Part shown: positions 6,841 to 12,583 of the stretch, piece by piece
How positions within the stretch are numbered: position 1 is the first letter of the stretch
Layout of the letters: each line of letters starts with the position of its first letter
NCBI GenBank assembly: GCA_023428065.1
Contig: JAEYZI010000068.1
Span: 1 to 13,228 of the forward strand
Source of the DNA: Actinomycetes bacterium
GTDB taxonomy: Bacteria; Actinomycetota; Actinomycetes; Actinomycetales; Microbacteriaceae
Reading direction: 5' to 3'
DNA: 13,228 nt
Program-made: the position numbers and the translations under genes
The notes under the pieces: generated by a model
Told to the model about the DNA's origin: nothing
The model's input: only the letters and a program-made list of their open reading frames with translations
Database searches by the model: none

Positions 6841-7053
6841 ATGACCGAGAGCACGACCGTCGAGCAGCGCTGGGTGGCCTTCGGGTCCGCGGGCGCCGTG
6901 GGAACCATCCACCGTGTGGGGGCGGACTACCGCGTGAAGCTCATCGACGACGCGGAGTACCGCGGCACGTATCCGAGCCTCGAGGTCGCCAAGAGCGCGC
7001 TGCACGCCGCCCTGGCGCCGGGCTCGGAGTGGCCCGAGTTCCGCGAGCACTGA
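6841..7053 (+). CDS. Small conserved-looking protein, function unknown (70 aa)
   Basis: The protein is 70 residues and strongly supported as a gene: a good ribosome-binding site (GGAGGAGA, about 6 nt before ATG), a candidate promoter and a following hairpin. The sequence WVAFGSAGAVGTIHRVGADYRVKLIDDAEYRGTYPSLEVAKSALHAAL reads as beta strands followed by one helix. It has no membrane segment, signal or cysteine. The pattern of short strands with a Gly-Thr-Ile-His turn and an Asp/Glu-rich hairpin suggests a compact alpha/beta fold. It resembles short uncharacterised proteins I associate with Microbacteriaceae, but I cannot name a family or function. It is bounded by a terminator-like hairpin, so it is probably monocistronic and perhaps well expressed. 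Confidence 0.82.
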   Translation: MTESTTVEQRWVAFGSAGAVGTIHRVGADYRVKLIDDAEYRGTYPSLEVAKSALHAALAPGSEWPEFREH

Positions 7054-7061
7054 GCGGGTCG

Positions 7062-7100
7062 GGAGCGGAGGCCGCGCACGGGATACCGGGCCTCCGCTCC
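7062..7100 (+). terminator. Hairpin terminator after the 70-residue protein
   Basis: Perfect 12-bp arms GGAGCGGAGGCC (7062-7073) and GGCCTCCGCTCC (7089-7100) enclose a 15-nt loop, 8 nt past the stop codon. It is followed by TTCCCCTC, only a weak U-tract. Position and arm length make this the best terminator in the window. Confidence 0.75.
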
Positions 7101-7220
7101 TTCCCCTCGGCGCCTCGACTGCACCTTCCCCGGATGCGGCGGCGCCCGCCCGCGCGCGGTCGGCACCGCCGTGATCCTGGCTGCACCCGCGCCTGCGGGC
7201 GCTCGAACAGGGAGGCAGCC

Positions 7221-7679
7221 ATGACCGACAGCATCACCGTCGCGGGCGTCGTCGCGACGCCCGTCAAGCACACCGTGACACCCGACGGCCTCGACGTGGC
7301 CCAGTTCCGGCTCGCCTCGAGCAGCCGGCGCTACGACGCCGCCACCCGATCGTGGGTCGACGGCGAGACGAACTGGTTCACGGTCGTCGCGTTCCGCCAC
7401 CTCGCCGCCAACCTCGCGGCCTCGATCGACAAGGGGCAGCGGATCCTCGTGACCGGCAAGCTCAAGGTGCGCAGCTGGCAGACCGAGGAGAAGCGGGGCA
7501 CGAACGTCGAGATCGTCGCGGATGCGGTCGGCCACGACCTCGCGTGGGGAACCACCCGGTTCACCCGCACGCCGCGGGCGACCGCCGCGGGGAGCGACGA
7601 CGACGCCCGCGCCGCCGACGCGGACGGCGCGGAGGAGTTCCCCGCCGACGCGCGGGAGCAGGCGGCCGTGCCGTTCTAG
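7221..7679 (+). CDS. Single-stranded DNA-binding protein, divergent short paralogue
   Basis: A 152-residue OB-fold protein of the SSB family. It opens with ITVAGVVATPVKHTVTPDGLDVAQFRLASSSRRYD and has the family signature WFTVVAFRHLAANLAASIDKGQRILVTGKLKVRSWQ, covering the core strands and the ssDNA-binding aromatic residues. The OB fold ends near residue 112. A short acidic Ala/Asp-rich tail follows, ending EQAAVPF. The canonical SSB tip, DDDIPF in main bacterial SSBs, is thus only partly kept (Pro-Phe present, acidic run displaced). That suggests an SsbB-like accessory protein for competence, repair or mobile DNA, not the replicative SSB, which in actinobacteria lies between rpsF and rpsR. 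GGAGG lies 6 nt before the ATG at 7221; the frame stays open upstream but without a better start. Confidence 0.88.
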   Translation: MTDSITVAGVVATPVKHTVTPDGLDVAQFRLASSSRRYDAATRSWVDGETNWFTVVAFRHLAANLAASIDKGQRILVTGKLKVRSWQTEEKRGTNVEIVADAVGHDLAWGTTRFTRTPRATAAGSDDDARAADADGAEEFPADAREQAAVPF

Positions 7680-7682
7680 ACT
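7677..7682 (+). promoter_or_regulatory. Putative -10 box (TAGACT) for the lipoprotein gene
   Basis: TAGACT overlaps the ssb-like stop codon and would give a leader of about 40 nt containing GGAGGA (7719-7724), 4 nt before the ATG at 7729. No convincing -35 is seen, and read-through from the ssb-like gene is equally possible. Confidence 0.25.
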
Positions 7683-7728
7683 CGTCCCAGCCGCGCGGGC
7701 TCGCGCGGGCCGAGTCCCGGAGGATGCG

Positions 7729-8196
7729 ATGACCCGACCGCGCCGCGCGCTCGCGTGCGTCACCGCCCTCGTCGTCGCGCTCGCGCTCACCGCCTGCCAG
7801 GGCGGGGAGCCCATGCCGACCCCGTCCGCGAGCCCCGACGCATCCCCGAGCGCGACGCCGACCGCCACCCCCGACCCCGAGCCCGTCTTCGACGGAACGG
7901 CCGCCGACAACCAGCCGTACTTCGATCTCGTGAACCGTGAGCTCATCGCCTCGGGCGCCGCGCTCGACGGCCGCGCGTTCGTCGACAACCTCATCGCGCA
8001 CGGCTACCCGCGCGAGGCGATGGAGGTCACCCCCGACAAGACCGCGATCGGCGAGCCCGCCGACAACGTCGTCTTCTCCATCCGCTTCGGAGAGACCTGT
8101 CTGCTCGGGCAGTGGGGCAACATCGGCTACACGAGCCTCGTCGCCGACGTGCTCTCGACGGGCCGCTGCATCGTCGGCACCGCCCGCCCGGCCTGA
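7729..8196 (+). CDS. Small lipoprotein, probably DUF6993-like
   Basis: A 155-residue exported lipoprotein. The N-terminus is basic (TRPRR), followed by a hydrophobic stretch and a lipobox LTAC with lipidated Cys23. A Pro/Ser/Thr-rich linker of about 30 residues follows (PMPTPSASPDASPSATPTA), presumably spanning the wall-proximal zone. The globular part from about residue 58 contains NQPYFDLVNRELIA, GRAFVDNLIAHGYPREAMEVTPDKT and VVFSIRFGETCLLGQWG. Two cysteines there, in ETCLLG and GRCIVG, could form a disulfide. This arrangement resembles actinobacterial lipoproteins with a DUF6993-type domain; that assignment is from memory and moderate. No function is known to me. It converges on the DUF6510-like gene with an 18-nt gap. 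Confidence 0.87.
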   Translation: MTRPRRALACVTALVVALALTACQGGEPMPTPSASPDASPSATPTATPDPEPVFDGTAADNQPYFDLVNRELIASGAALDGRAFVDNLIAHGYPREAMEVTPDKTAIGEPADNVVFSIRFGETCLLGQWGNIGYTSLVADVLSTGRCIVGTARPA

Positions 8197-8214
8197 GGCC
8201 GCGCACCGCATCGG

Positions 8215-8505
8215 TCAGAGCTCGGGGGCGCGGGGCGTCGCGCCACGATCCTCCGCGACGGGCAGTTCGAGCGAGCGCACGCCCGGCATCGAGAGGCGGG
8301 TGCGCGCGCCCACCCGCACGACGACCGCGAGCACCCCCTCGCATCCCGCGCAGCGCAGCACCGTCCCCGTCGCCGTGATGTAGGCGACGCACTCCGCGAC
8401 GAGCCCCGAGCGGCCGCAGTGCGCGCAACTCGCGACCGCGAGCGAGACGTCGCGTCCGAAGACGTCCGCGAGGGCGCCCGTCGCGGCGTTGCCGTCGACC
8501 CGCAT
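8215..8505 (-). CDS. Small zinc-ribbon protein, DUF6510-like
   Basis: The protein is 96 residues from the ATG at 8505. It begins MRVDGNAATGALADVFG and carries two CxxC knuckles, Cys27/Cys30 (CAHC) and Cys52/Cys55 (CAGC), a classic zinc-ribbon arrangement, with an extra Cys39. The last 20 residues are Pro/Ala-rich and probably flexible. It resembles proteins annotated DUF6510, which I recall beside sulfite-oxidase-like and ferredoxin-reductase-like genes in actinobacteria; the function is unknown. I chose the ATG over a GTG at 8514 because GGAGGT lies 7 nt upstream of the ATG, whereas the GTG sits inside that Shine-Dalgarno. The start is 1 nt past the stop of the flavoreductase gene, so the genes are translationally coupled. 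A role as assembly factor or partner of the molybdoenzyme is inference. Confidence 0.88.
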   Translation of the reverse strand: MRVDGNAATGALADVFGRDVSLAVASCAHCGRSGLVAECVAYITATGTVLRCAGCEGVLAVVVRVGARTRLSMPGVRSLELPVAEDRGATPRAPEL

Positions 8506-8506
8506 G

Positions 8507-9241
8507 TCACCCACCTCCGAATCGTTCGGTACGGATGGCGCGCGGGGCGTGCCCGAGCGTCACGAGCCAGTCGGCGACGGCCTCCACGAACGGCGTCGGC
8601 CCGCACACGTAGACGGCGGGCTCGAGCTCCAGGGGCCACACCGCCTCGGCGAGCAGCTCGCGGCTCACGCGCCCGGGCCGCTCGGTCCACCCCGCGGGCG
8701 CGCTCCGGGTGTACCGGTACCGGAGCTCGAGGCCCGACGCCTCCTCGAGGCCCTGCAGCTCCGGGGCGAAGAACCGGTCGTCGGGGGAGCGCACCGAGTA
8801 AAGCAGGCGGAATCGCGCCGGGTCGGCGGCGCGCGCATGCGCGTCGGCCATGGCGAAGAGCGGCACGACCCCCGAGCCGCCCGCGACGAGTTGCACGTGC
8901 GAGAGGCCGCTCGCGGGTTCCCAGATGAAGTAGTTGCCGAGCGGTCCGTGCAACTCGACCATGTCGCCCGGCCGCAGCTCGTGCACGAGGAAGGGGGAGA
9001 CCTCCCCGCCGGGCACCTCGTCGACGGCGAGCACGACGCGCGTCGTGTCGCCCGAGGAGGCGATCGAGTACGAGCGGCTCGCCTGGTAGCCGTCGGGCGC
9101 GGTGAGCCGCAGGTCGAGATGGGCGCCCGCGGCGTTGCCCGGCCACGTCGGCACCTCGAAGACGATGCGCCGAGCGGTGGCGGTCTCCCGGCGCACCTCG
9201 GCGACCGTCGCGACGTGCCACGCGGTCGGGCGCGCGCTCAC
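8507..9241 (-). CDS. Ferredoxin-NADP reductase-like FAD/NAD(P)-binding oxidoreductase
   Basis: A 244-residue soluble flavoprotein of the ferredoxin-reductase superfamily. The FAD domain carries GAHLDLRL (39-46) and the flavin motif RSYSIAS (56-62). The NAD(P) domain has GGSGVVP (121-127) and the terminal CGPTPF (213-218), and the chain ends TERFGGG. It lacks a C-terminal 2Fe-2S ferredoxin domain, so electrons must pass to a separate partner. The start is GTG at 9241, overlapping the stop of the sulfite-oxidase-like gene (GTGA) and preceded by an AAGGAAGAG ribosome-binding stretch. Operon position makes the upstream molybdoenzyme the likely partner: NAD(P)H to FAD to Mo centre or the reverse (inference). 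Direct transfer between the two is not proven by sequence. Confidence 0.92.
   Translation of the reverse strand: MSARPTAWHVATVAEVRRETATARRIVFEVPTWPGNAAGAHLDLRLTAPDGYQASRSYSIASSGDTTRVVLAVDEVPGGEVSPFLVHELRPGDMVELHGPLGNYFIWEPASGLSHVQLVAGGSGVVPLFAMADAHARAADPARFRLLYSVRSPDDRFFAPELQGLEEASGLELRYRYTRSAPAGWTERPGRVSRELLAEAVWPLELEPAVYVCGPTPFVEAVADWLVTLGHAPRAIRTERFGGG
8513..8518 (-). promoter_or_regulatory. Shine-Dalgarno GGAGGT deciding the zinc-ribbon start
   Basis: On the - strand GGAGGT lies 7 nt before the ATG at 8505, within the final Gly codons of the flavoreductase gene. It rules out the overlapping GTG at 8514 as the main start. Confidence 0.75.
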
Positions 9242-9828
9242 CAGTAGCGCTCTTCCTTCCACGGGTCGCCGTGCAGGTGGTAGCCGTTCTGCTCCCAGAA
9301 GCCCGGTTCGTCGTCGGGCATCGTCACGAGCCCGCGGATCCACTTCGCGCTCTTCCAGAAGTAGAGGTGGGGCACGAGCAGGCGGGCCGGGCCGCCGTGC
9401 TCCGCGCTCAGCGGCTCGCCATCCGCCTCGAACGCGATCCACGCCTGCCCGTCGAGGAGCTCGTCGAGGGGCACGTTCGTCGTGTAGCCGCCGTAGCTGT
9501 GCGCCATGACGTAGTCGTGGGCGGTCTCGACCTCCTCGAAGATCCTGTCGAGCGGCACCCCCCGCCACGCCATCTTGAGCTTCGACCAGTGGGTGACGCA
9601 GTGGATGTCGACCGTCACGTCCTCGACGCCGAGGGCCTGCATCTCGTCCCAGTTCCAGGTGCGGCGGCCGTTCTCGGTCACGACGCTGAACTCCCAGTCG
9701 GCCAGGTCGATCTCGGGTGTGGGTCCCGCGGACAGGACGGGCCAGTCCTCGACGAGCGACTGACCCGGCGGGAGATCGGGATCGCGCTCGCGTCCGCGTC
9801 CGGTGAAGCCTCGTGTGATGAACGACAT
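9238..9828 (-). CDS. Cytosolic sulfite-oxidase-fold molybdenum enzyme
   Basis: A 196-residue protein of the sulfite oxidase/YedY superfamily, consisting of the Moco domain alone. The molybdenum-ligating cysteine is Cys77 in DIHCVTHWSKLKMAW; further cofactor-pocket stretches are AHSYGGYTTNVPL, EHGGPARLLVPHLYFWKSAKW and GFWEQNGYHLHGDPW. There is no Tat signal (RR motif) and no membrane helix, so it is cytosolic, unlike periplasmic MsrP/YedY. It also lacks a haem domain and the Mo-Co dimerisation domain. Family members bind unmodified Mo-molybdopterin, so MobA is not needed. The substrate is unknown: sulfite, a sulfoxide or an N-oxide are all possible. The ATG at 9828 has GGAGG 9 nt upstream. 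It is divergent from moaA, with 73 nt between start codons. Confidence 0.92.
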   Translation of the reverse strand: MSFITRGFTGRGRERDPDLPPGQSLVEDWPVLSAGPTPEIDLADWEFSVVTENGRRTWNWDEMQALGVEDVTVDIHCVTHWSKLKMAWRGVPLDRIFEEVETAHDYVMAHSYGGYTTNVPLDELLDGQAWIAFEADGEPLSAEHGGPARLLVPHLYFWKSAKWIRGLVTMPDDEPGFWEQNGYHLHGDPWKEERYW

Positions 9829-9856
9829 GGCATCCGCCCTCCGCTGCTTGGTGCAC

Positions 9857-9885
9857 ACGATAGCGATGCGCCGCGGCGCTGTCAT
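9857..9885 (-). promoter_or_regulatory. Promoter of the sulfite-oxidase-like operon
   Basis: On the - strand ATGACA (9885-9880), a 17-nt spacer and TATCGT (9862-9857) closely match the TTGACA/TATAAT pattern. The leader would be about 22 nt and holds GGAGG. A 12-bp palindrome GCGCCGCGGCGC (9868-9879) fills most of the spacer; it may be chance in this GC content. Confidence 0.6.
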
Positions 9886-9888
9886 CCG

Positions 9889-9894
9889 TAGTCT
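9889..9894 (+). promoter_or_regulatory. Putative -10 box (TAGTCT) of moaA-moaD, leaderless spacing
   Basis: TAGTCT ends 7 nt before the moaA ATG at 9902 and no Shine-Dalgarno precedes that ATG. This suggests a leaderless transcript. The box lies just upstream of the divergent operon's -35, so the two promoters partly share DNA. Confidence 0.45.
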
Positions 9895-9901
9895 GACTGC
9901 C

Positions 9902-10966
9902 ATGACGCGGGTCGCTCTCGCCATGCCGACCATGCGATCCGCCGCGCGCCCGCCCGACACGGCGGGGCGCCCCGCGACGCCGGAGCTCGTCGACCGCTTC
10001 GGCCGCGTCGCCCGCGACCTGCGGATCTCGGTCACCGAGAAGTGCTCGCTGCGCTGCACCTACTGCATGCCCGAGGAGGGGCTCCCCGCCATCCCGCGCC
10101 ACGATCTGCTGACCGCGGAGGAGATCGCCCGGCTCGTCGGCATCGGCTCCCGCCTCCTCGGCATCCGCGAGGTGCGGGTGACAGGAGGGGAGCCGCTGAC
10201 GCGCGGCGACCTCGTCGAGATCGTCGGGCGCATCCGCCACGCGGCCCCCGGCGTGCCGATCGCCATGACCACCAACGGGATCGGACTGGACCGCCACGCC
10301 ACGGCGCTGCGGGATGCGGGGCTCGGGCGGGTCAACGTGTCGCTCGACACCGTCGATCGCGCGCGCTTCCACACGCTCACCCGCCGGGATCGGCTCCCCG
10401 CCGTGCTCGCGGGGATCGACGCGGCGCTCGAGGCCGGCCTCGGACCGCTCAAGCTCAACGCCGTGCTCATGCGCGAGACGCTCCCCGACGCCCCCGAGCT
10501 GCTCGCGTTCGCGCTCGCGCGGAAGGTGCGGCTCCGGTTCATCGAGCAGATGCCCCTCGACGCCGACGAGGCCTGGCGCCGCGACGAGATGGTGACGGCC
10601 GACGAGCTCCTCGCCGTGCTCGGCGCCCGCTTCCGGCTCGAACCGGTCGGCCGCGCGGATCCCGCCGCGCCCGCCGAGGAGTGGCGCGTCGACGCGGGGC
10701 CCCTGACGGTCGGGGTCATCGCCTCGGTCACGCGCGACTTCTGCGCCGCGTGCGATCGCACGCGCATCACGGCCGAGGGCCACGTGCGGTCGTGCCTCTT
10801 CGGCGACGACGAGACCGACCTGCGCGCGCTGCTGCGCGGGGGCGCCGACGACGCCGCGATCGCGGAGCTCTGGCGCGCCGCGATGTGGGGGAAACGCGCG
10901 GGGCACGGCATCGACGCCGCCGACTTCGTGCGCCCGCAGCGCTCGATGGGGGCGATCGGTGGCTGA
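9902..10966 (+). CDS. moaA: GTP 3',8-cyclase MoaA
   Basis: A 354-residue radical-SAM enzyme that converts GTP to 3',8-cyclo-7,8-dihydro-GTP, the first step of Moco synthesis. The N-terminal 4Fe-4S/SAM site is Cys48, Cys52 and Cys55 in EKCSLRCTYCMPEEGL. The SAM-binding VTGGEPL follows. The C-terminal substrate cluster is Cys281, Cys284 and Cys298 in CAACDRTRITAEGHVRSCLF, and the chain ends with the functionally important Gly-Gly (MGAIGG). Everything needed for activity is visible. I chose ATG 9902 because MTRVALAMPTMR matches the usual actinobacterial N-terminus and a TAGTCT box sits 7 nt upstream; in-frame ATGs at 9923 and 9932 are alternatives. The 3' end overlaps moaD by 8 nt. Confidence 0.98.
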   Translation: MTRVALAMPTMRSAARPPDTAGRPATPELVDRFGRVARDLRISVTEKCSLRCTYCMPEEGLPAIPRHDLLTAEEIARLVGIGSRLLGIREVRVTGGEPLTRGDLVEIVGRIRHAAPGVPIAMTTNGIGLDRHATALRDAGLGRVNVSLDTVDRARFHTLTRRDRLPAVLAGIDAALEAGLGPLKLNAVLMRETLPDAPELLAFALARKVRLRFIEQMPLDADEAWRRDEMVTADELLAVLGARFRLEPVGRADPAAPAEEWRVDAGPLTVGVIASVTRDFCAACDRTRITAEGHVRSCLFGDDETDLRALLRGGADDAAIAELWRAAMWGKRAGHGIDAADFVRPQRSMGAIGG

Positions 10967-11198
10967 GGTGCTCGTGCGCTACTTCGCCGCCGCGGTCGAG
11001 GTCGCGGGGAAGGAGTCGGAGGTCGTCGAGGCGGACACCGTCGGGCAGCTCGCGGGACTGCTCGGCGAGCGCTACGGCGACGCGATGGCGCGCATCCTCC
11101 GCACCGGATCGCAGCTGTCCGACGGCATCGCCGTGCGCGATCCGAACCGGCCCGTGGGGGCACGTCTGGACGTGCTCCCGCCGTTCTCGGGCGGCTGA
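10959..11198 (+). CDS. moaD: Molybdopterin synthase small subunit MoaD
   Basis: A 79-residue ubiquitin-fold sulfur carrier. It starts with the beta strand AEVLVRYFAAAVEVAG and ends DVLPPFSGG. The terminal Gly-Gly is thiocarboxylated and delivers sulfur to precursor Z inside the MoaD/MoaE complex. PPFSGG is the usual MoaD ending. The start is GTG at 10959, inside the last codons of moaA (8-nt overlap), so it is translationally coupled. The large subunit MoaE is encoded head-on on the other strand, with one base between the two stop codons. The adenylyl-/sulfurtransferase that charges it (MoeB/MoeZ type) is not in the window. Confidence 0.95.
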   Translation: MAEVLVRYFAAAVEVAGKESEVVEADTVGQLAGLLGERYGDAMARILRTGSQLSDGIAVRDPNRPVGARLDVLPPFSGG

Positions 11199-11199
11199 G

Positions 11200-11619
11200 T
11201 CAGAGGCCCACCCACTCGGTCACGCCGCCGTCGAGGTGCTGGCGCTTCCAGATCGGGGTGGACTCCTTGATGCGGTCGACGAGCTGCGCGCACGCCGCGA
11301 ACGCATCCGCGCGGTGCGCCGCCGCGACGACGGCGAGCAACGCGACGTCGCCGATGCGGAGAGAGCCGACCCGGTGCCAGGCGGCGACGCGGAGCCCCGT
11401 CCGCGCCGCCACCTCGTGGCACGCCTCGGCGAGGAACCGCTCGGCATCCGGGTGGGCCTCGTAGTCGAGGGCCGAGACGGCGACGCCGTGATCGTGGTCG
11501 CGCACGACGCCCTCGAAGACGACGAGCGCCCCGTCGGCCGGGGTGCGCACGAAGGCCTCGAGCGCCGCGCGGTCGGGGGGCGCCTCGGACACCCGTGCGA
11601 AGACCTCGGGCTCAGCCAT
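11200..11619 (-). CDS. moaE: Molybdopterin synthase catalytic subunit MoaE
   Basis: A 139-residue large subunit that, with thiocarboxylated MoaD, inserts two sulfurs into cyclic pyranopterin monophosphate to make molybdopterin. Recognisable blocks run in order: GALVVFEGVVRDHDHG (30-45), LDYEAHPDAERF (51-62), WHRVGSLRIGD (81-91) and DRIKESTPIWKRQ (115-127). The catalytic and substrate-binding lysines are Lys118 and Lys125, equivalent to the two conserved lysines of E. coli MoaE. Length is typical. The ATG at 11619 overlaps the end of the MoaC/MoaB gene by 8 nt, placing moaE last in the moeA-moaC/B-moaE operon. Its stop faces the moaD stop across a single base, so the two transcripts may overlap. 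Confidence 0.97.
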   Translation of the reverse strand: MAEPEVFARVSEAPPDRAALEAFVRTPADGALVVFEGVVRDHDHGVAVSALDYEAHPDAERFLAEACHEVAARTGLRVAAWHRVGSLRIGDVALLAVVAAAHRADAFAACAQLVDRIKESTPIWKRQHLDGGVTEWVGL

Positions 11620-12583
11620 GGCCGCCGCCCGCGAGCTGGGCGTGCAGGTGCGCGAGGAGCGGATCGAGGGCCGCGAGCCCGTCGCGCACGCCGTCGGGCG
11701 AACCCGGGAGGTTCACGACGACCGTGCGCCCGCGGATGCCCGCGACCGCCCGGCCGAGGGCGGACGTCGGGGTGGCGGCGCGGCCGGCGGCGCGGAGCGC
11801 CTCCGCGACGCCCGGCAGCTCGAGGTCGATCACGGCGCGCGTCGCCTCCGGGGTGCGGTCCTGCGGGTGCACGCCCGTGCCGCCCGTCGTGAGCACGAGG
11901 TCCGGCGCGCCCTCGACCGCGATCGCGAGGGCGCTGGTCACGTCCGCGTCGCGTACGACCGCGGGGTCGGCGACCGTGTAGCCCCGGTCGCGGAGCCACG
12001 CGGCGATCGCGGGTCCCGTCGTGTCGACGCGGCGCCCCTCCGCCGCGGAGGTGGAGACGACGAGCACGACCGCGTGTCGGCTCGACGGCGCCTCCGCCGA
12101 CCCGTCGGGTTCCGCGTCGCGGCGCCAGTGCCCGTGGCGGCCTCCGGTCTTCTCGAGCAGACGGACGCCGTCGAGCGTCGCCGCCGGATCGACGGCCTTG
12201 ACCATGTCGTGCAGGGTCAGGCCCGCGATGGCGACAGCCGTGAGCGCCTCCATCTCGACGCCCGTGCGCGCCGTGACCGCCACGCTCGCCTCGATGACGA
12301 CGTGATCCTCGCCGAGCTCGAAGTCGAGCTGCACCGAGTCGAGCCCCAGCAGGTGCGCGAGCGGGATGAGCTCGCTCGTGCGCTTCGCGGCCGCGATCCC
12401 CGCGAGGCGGGCCGTCGCGAGCACGTCGGCCTTCGGCAGCCCGTCGCGCCGGATGAGCGCGACGACCTCGGGGGTCGTGCGGAAGGTGCCCGTCGCGCGC
12501 GCGACCCGGCGCGTGACGGCCTTCGAGCCGACGTCGATCATCCGTGCGCGGCCGTCCGCGTCGAGATGGCTGAGCTCGCTCAT
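11612..12583 (-). CDS. moaCB: Bifunctional MoaC/MoaB fusion (cPMP synthase plus molybdopterin adenylyltransferase)
   Basis: A 323-residue two-domain protein. Residues 1-153 are MoaC, which makes cyclic pyranopterin monophosphate from the MoaA product. They show MIDVGSKAVTRRVARA, Lys51 in LPKADVLATARLAGI, His77 in SELIPLAHLL, GVEMEALTAVAIAGLTLHDMVK with Asp126 and Lys129, and LLEKTGGRHGHW. A polar linker (about 154-168) leads to a MoaB/MogA domain (169-323) with TGGTG (233-237) and DRTPEAT (242-248), the MPT-adenylation site. The domain order matches fusions known from actinobacteria. The MoaC loop reads IPLAHLL where E. coli has IPLCHPL. The gene overlaps moeA upstream (ATGA) and moaE downstream (8 nt). 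The MogA activity of the second half is by family. Confidence 0.96.
   Translation of the reverse strand: MSELSHLDADGRARMIDVGSKAVTRRVARATGTFRTTPEVVALIRRDGLPKADVLATARLAGIAAAKRTSELIPLAHLLGLDSVQLDFELGEDHVVIEASVAVTARTGVEMEALTAVAIAGLTLHDMVKAVDPAATLDGVRLLEKTGGRHGHWRRDAEPDGSAEAPSSRHAVVLVVSTSAAEGRRVDTTGPAIAAWLRDRGYTVADPAVVRDADVTSALAIAVEGAPDLVLTTGGTGVHPQDRTPEATRAVIDLELPGVAEALRAAGRAATPTSALGRAVAGIRGRTVVVNLPGSPDGVRDGLAALDPLLAHLHAQLAGGGHG

Noticed and set aside
7029..7220. Upstream extension of the ssb-like gene
   Set aside because: It would overlap the 70-residue gene and its terminator; SSB similarity begins at 7221 right after a ribosome-binding site.
7101..7220. Leader upstream of the ssb-like gene, checked for riboswitch or small RNA
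   Set aside because: Only short GC hairpins are visible (for example CCCGC-GCCT-GCGGG at 7186-7199); no conserved motif or clear promoter is recognisable.
9803..9901. Upstream in-frame start for moaA
   Set aside because: It would run through the divergent promoter and the start of the opposite gene; the family N-terminus fits ATG 9902.
9829..9901. Moco riboswitch upstream of moaA
   Set aside because: The gap is only 73 nt and is filled by two promoters, and the moaA transcript appears leaderless, leaving no room for the aptamer.
8507..10906. Possible 799-residue protein on the - strand extending the flavoreductase upstream
   Set aside because: The upstream part is antisense to moaA and out of frame with the sulfite-oxidase-like gene; the flavoreductase starts naturally at GTG 9241 with a ribosome-binding site.
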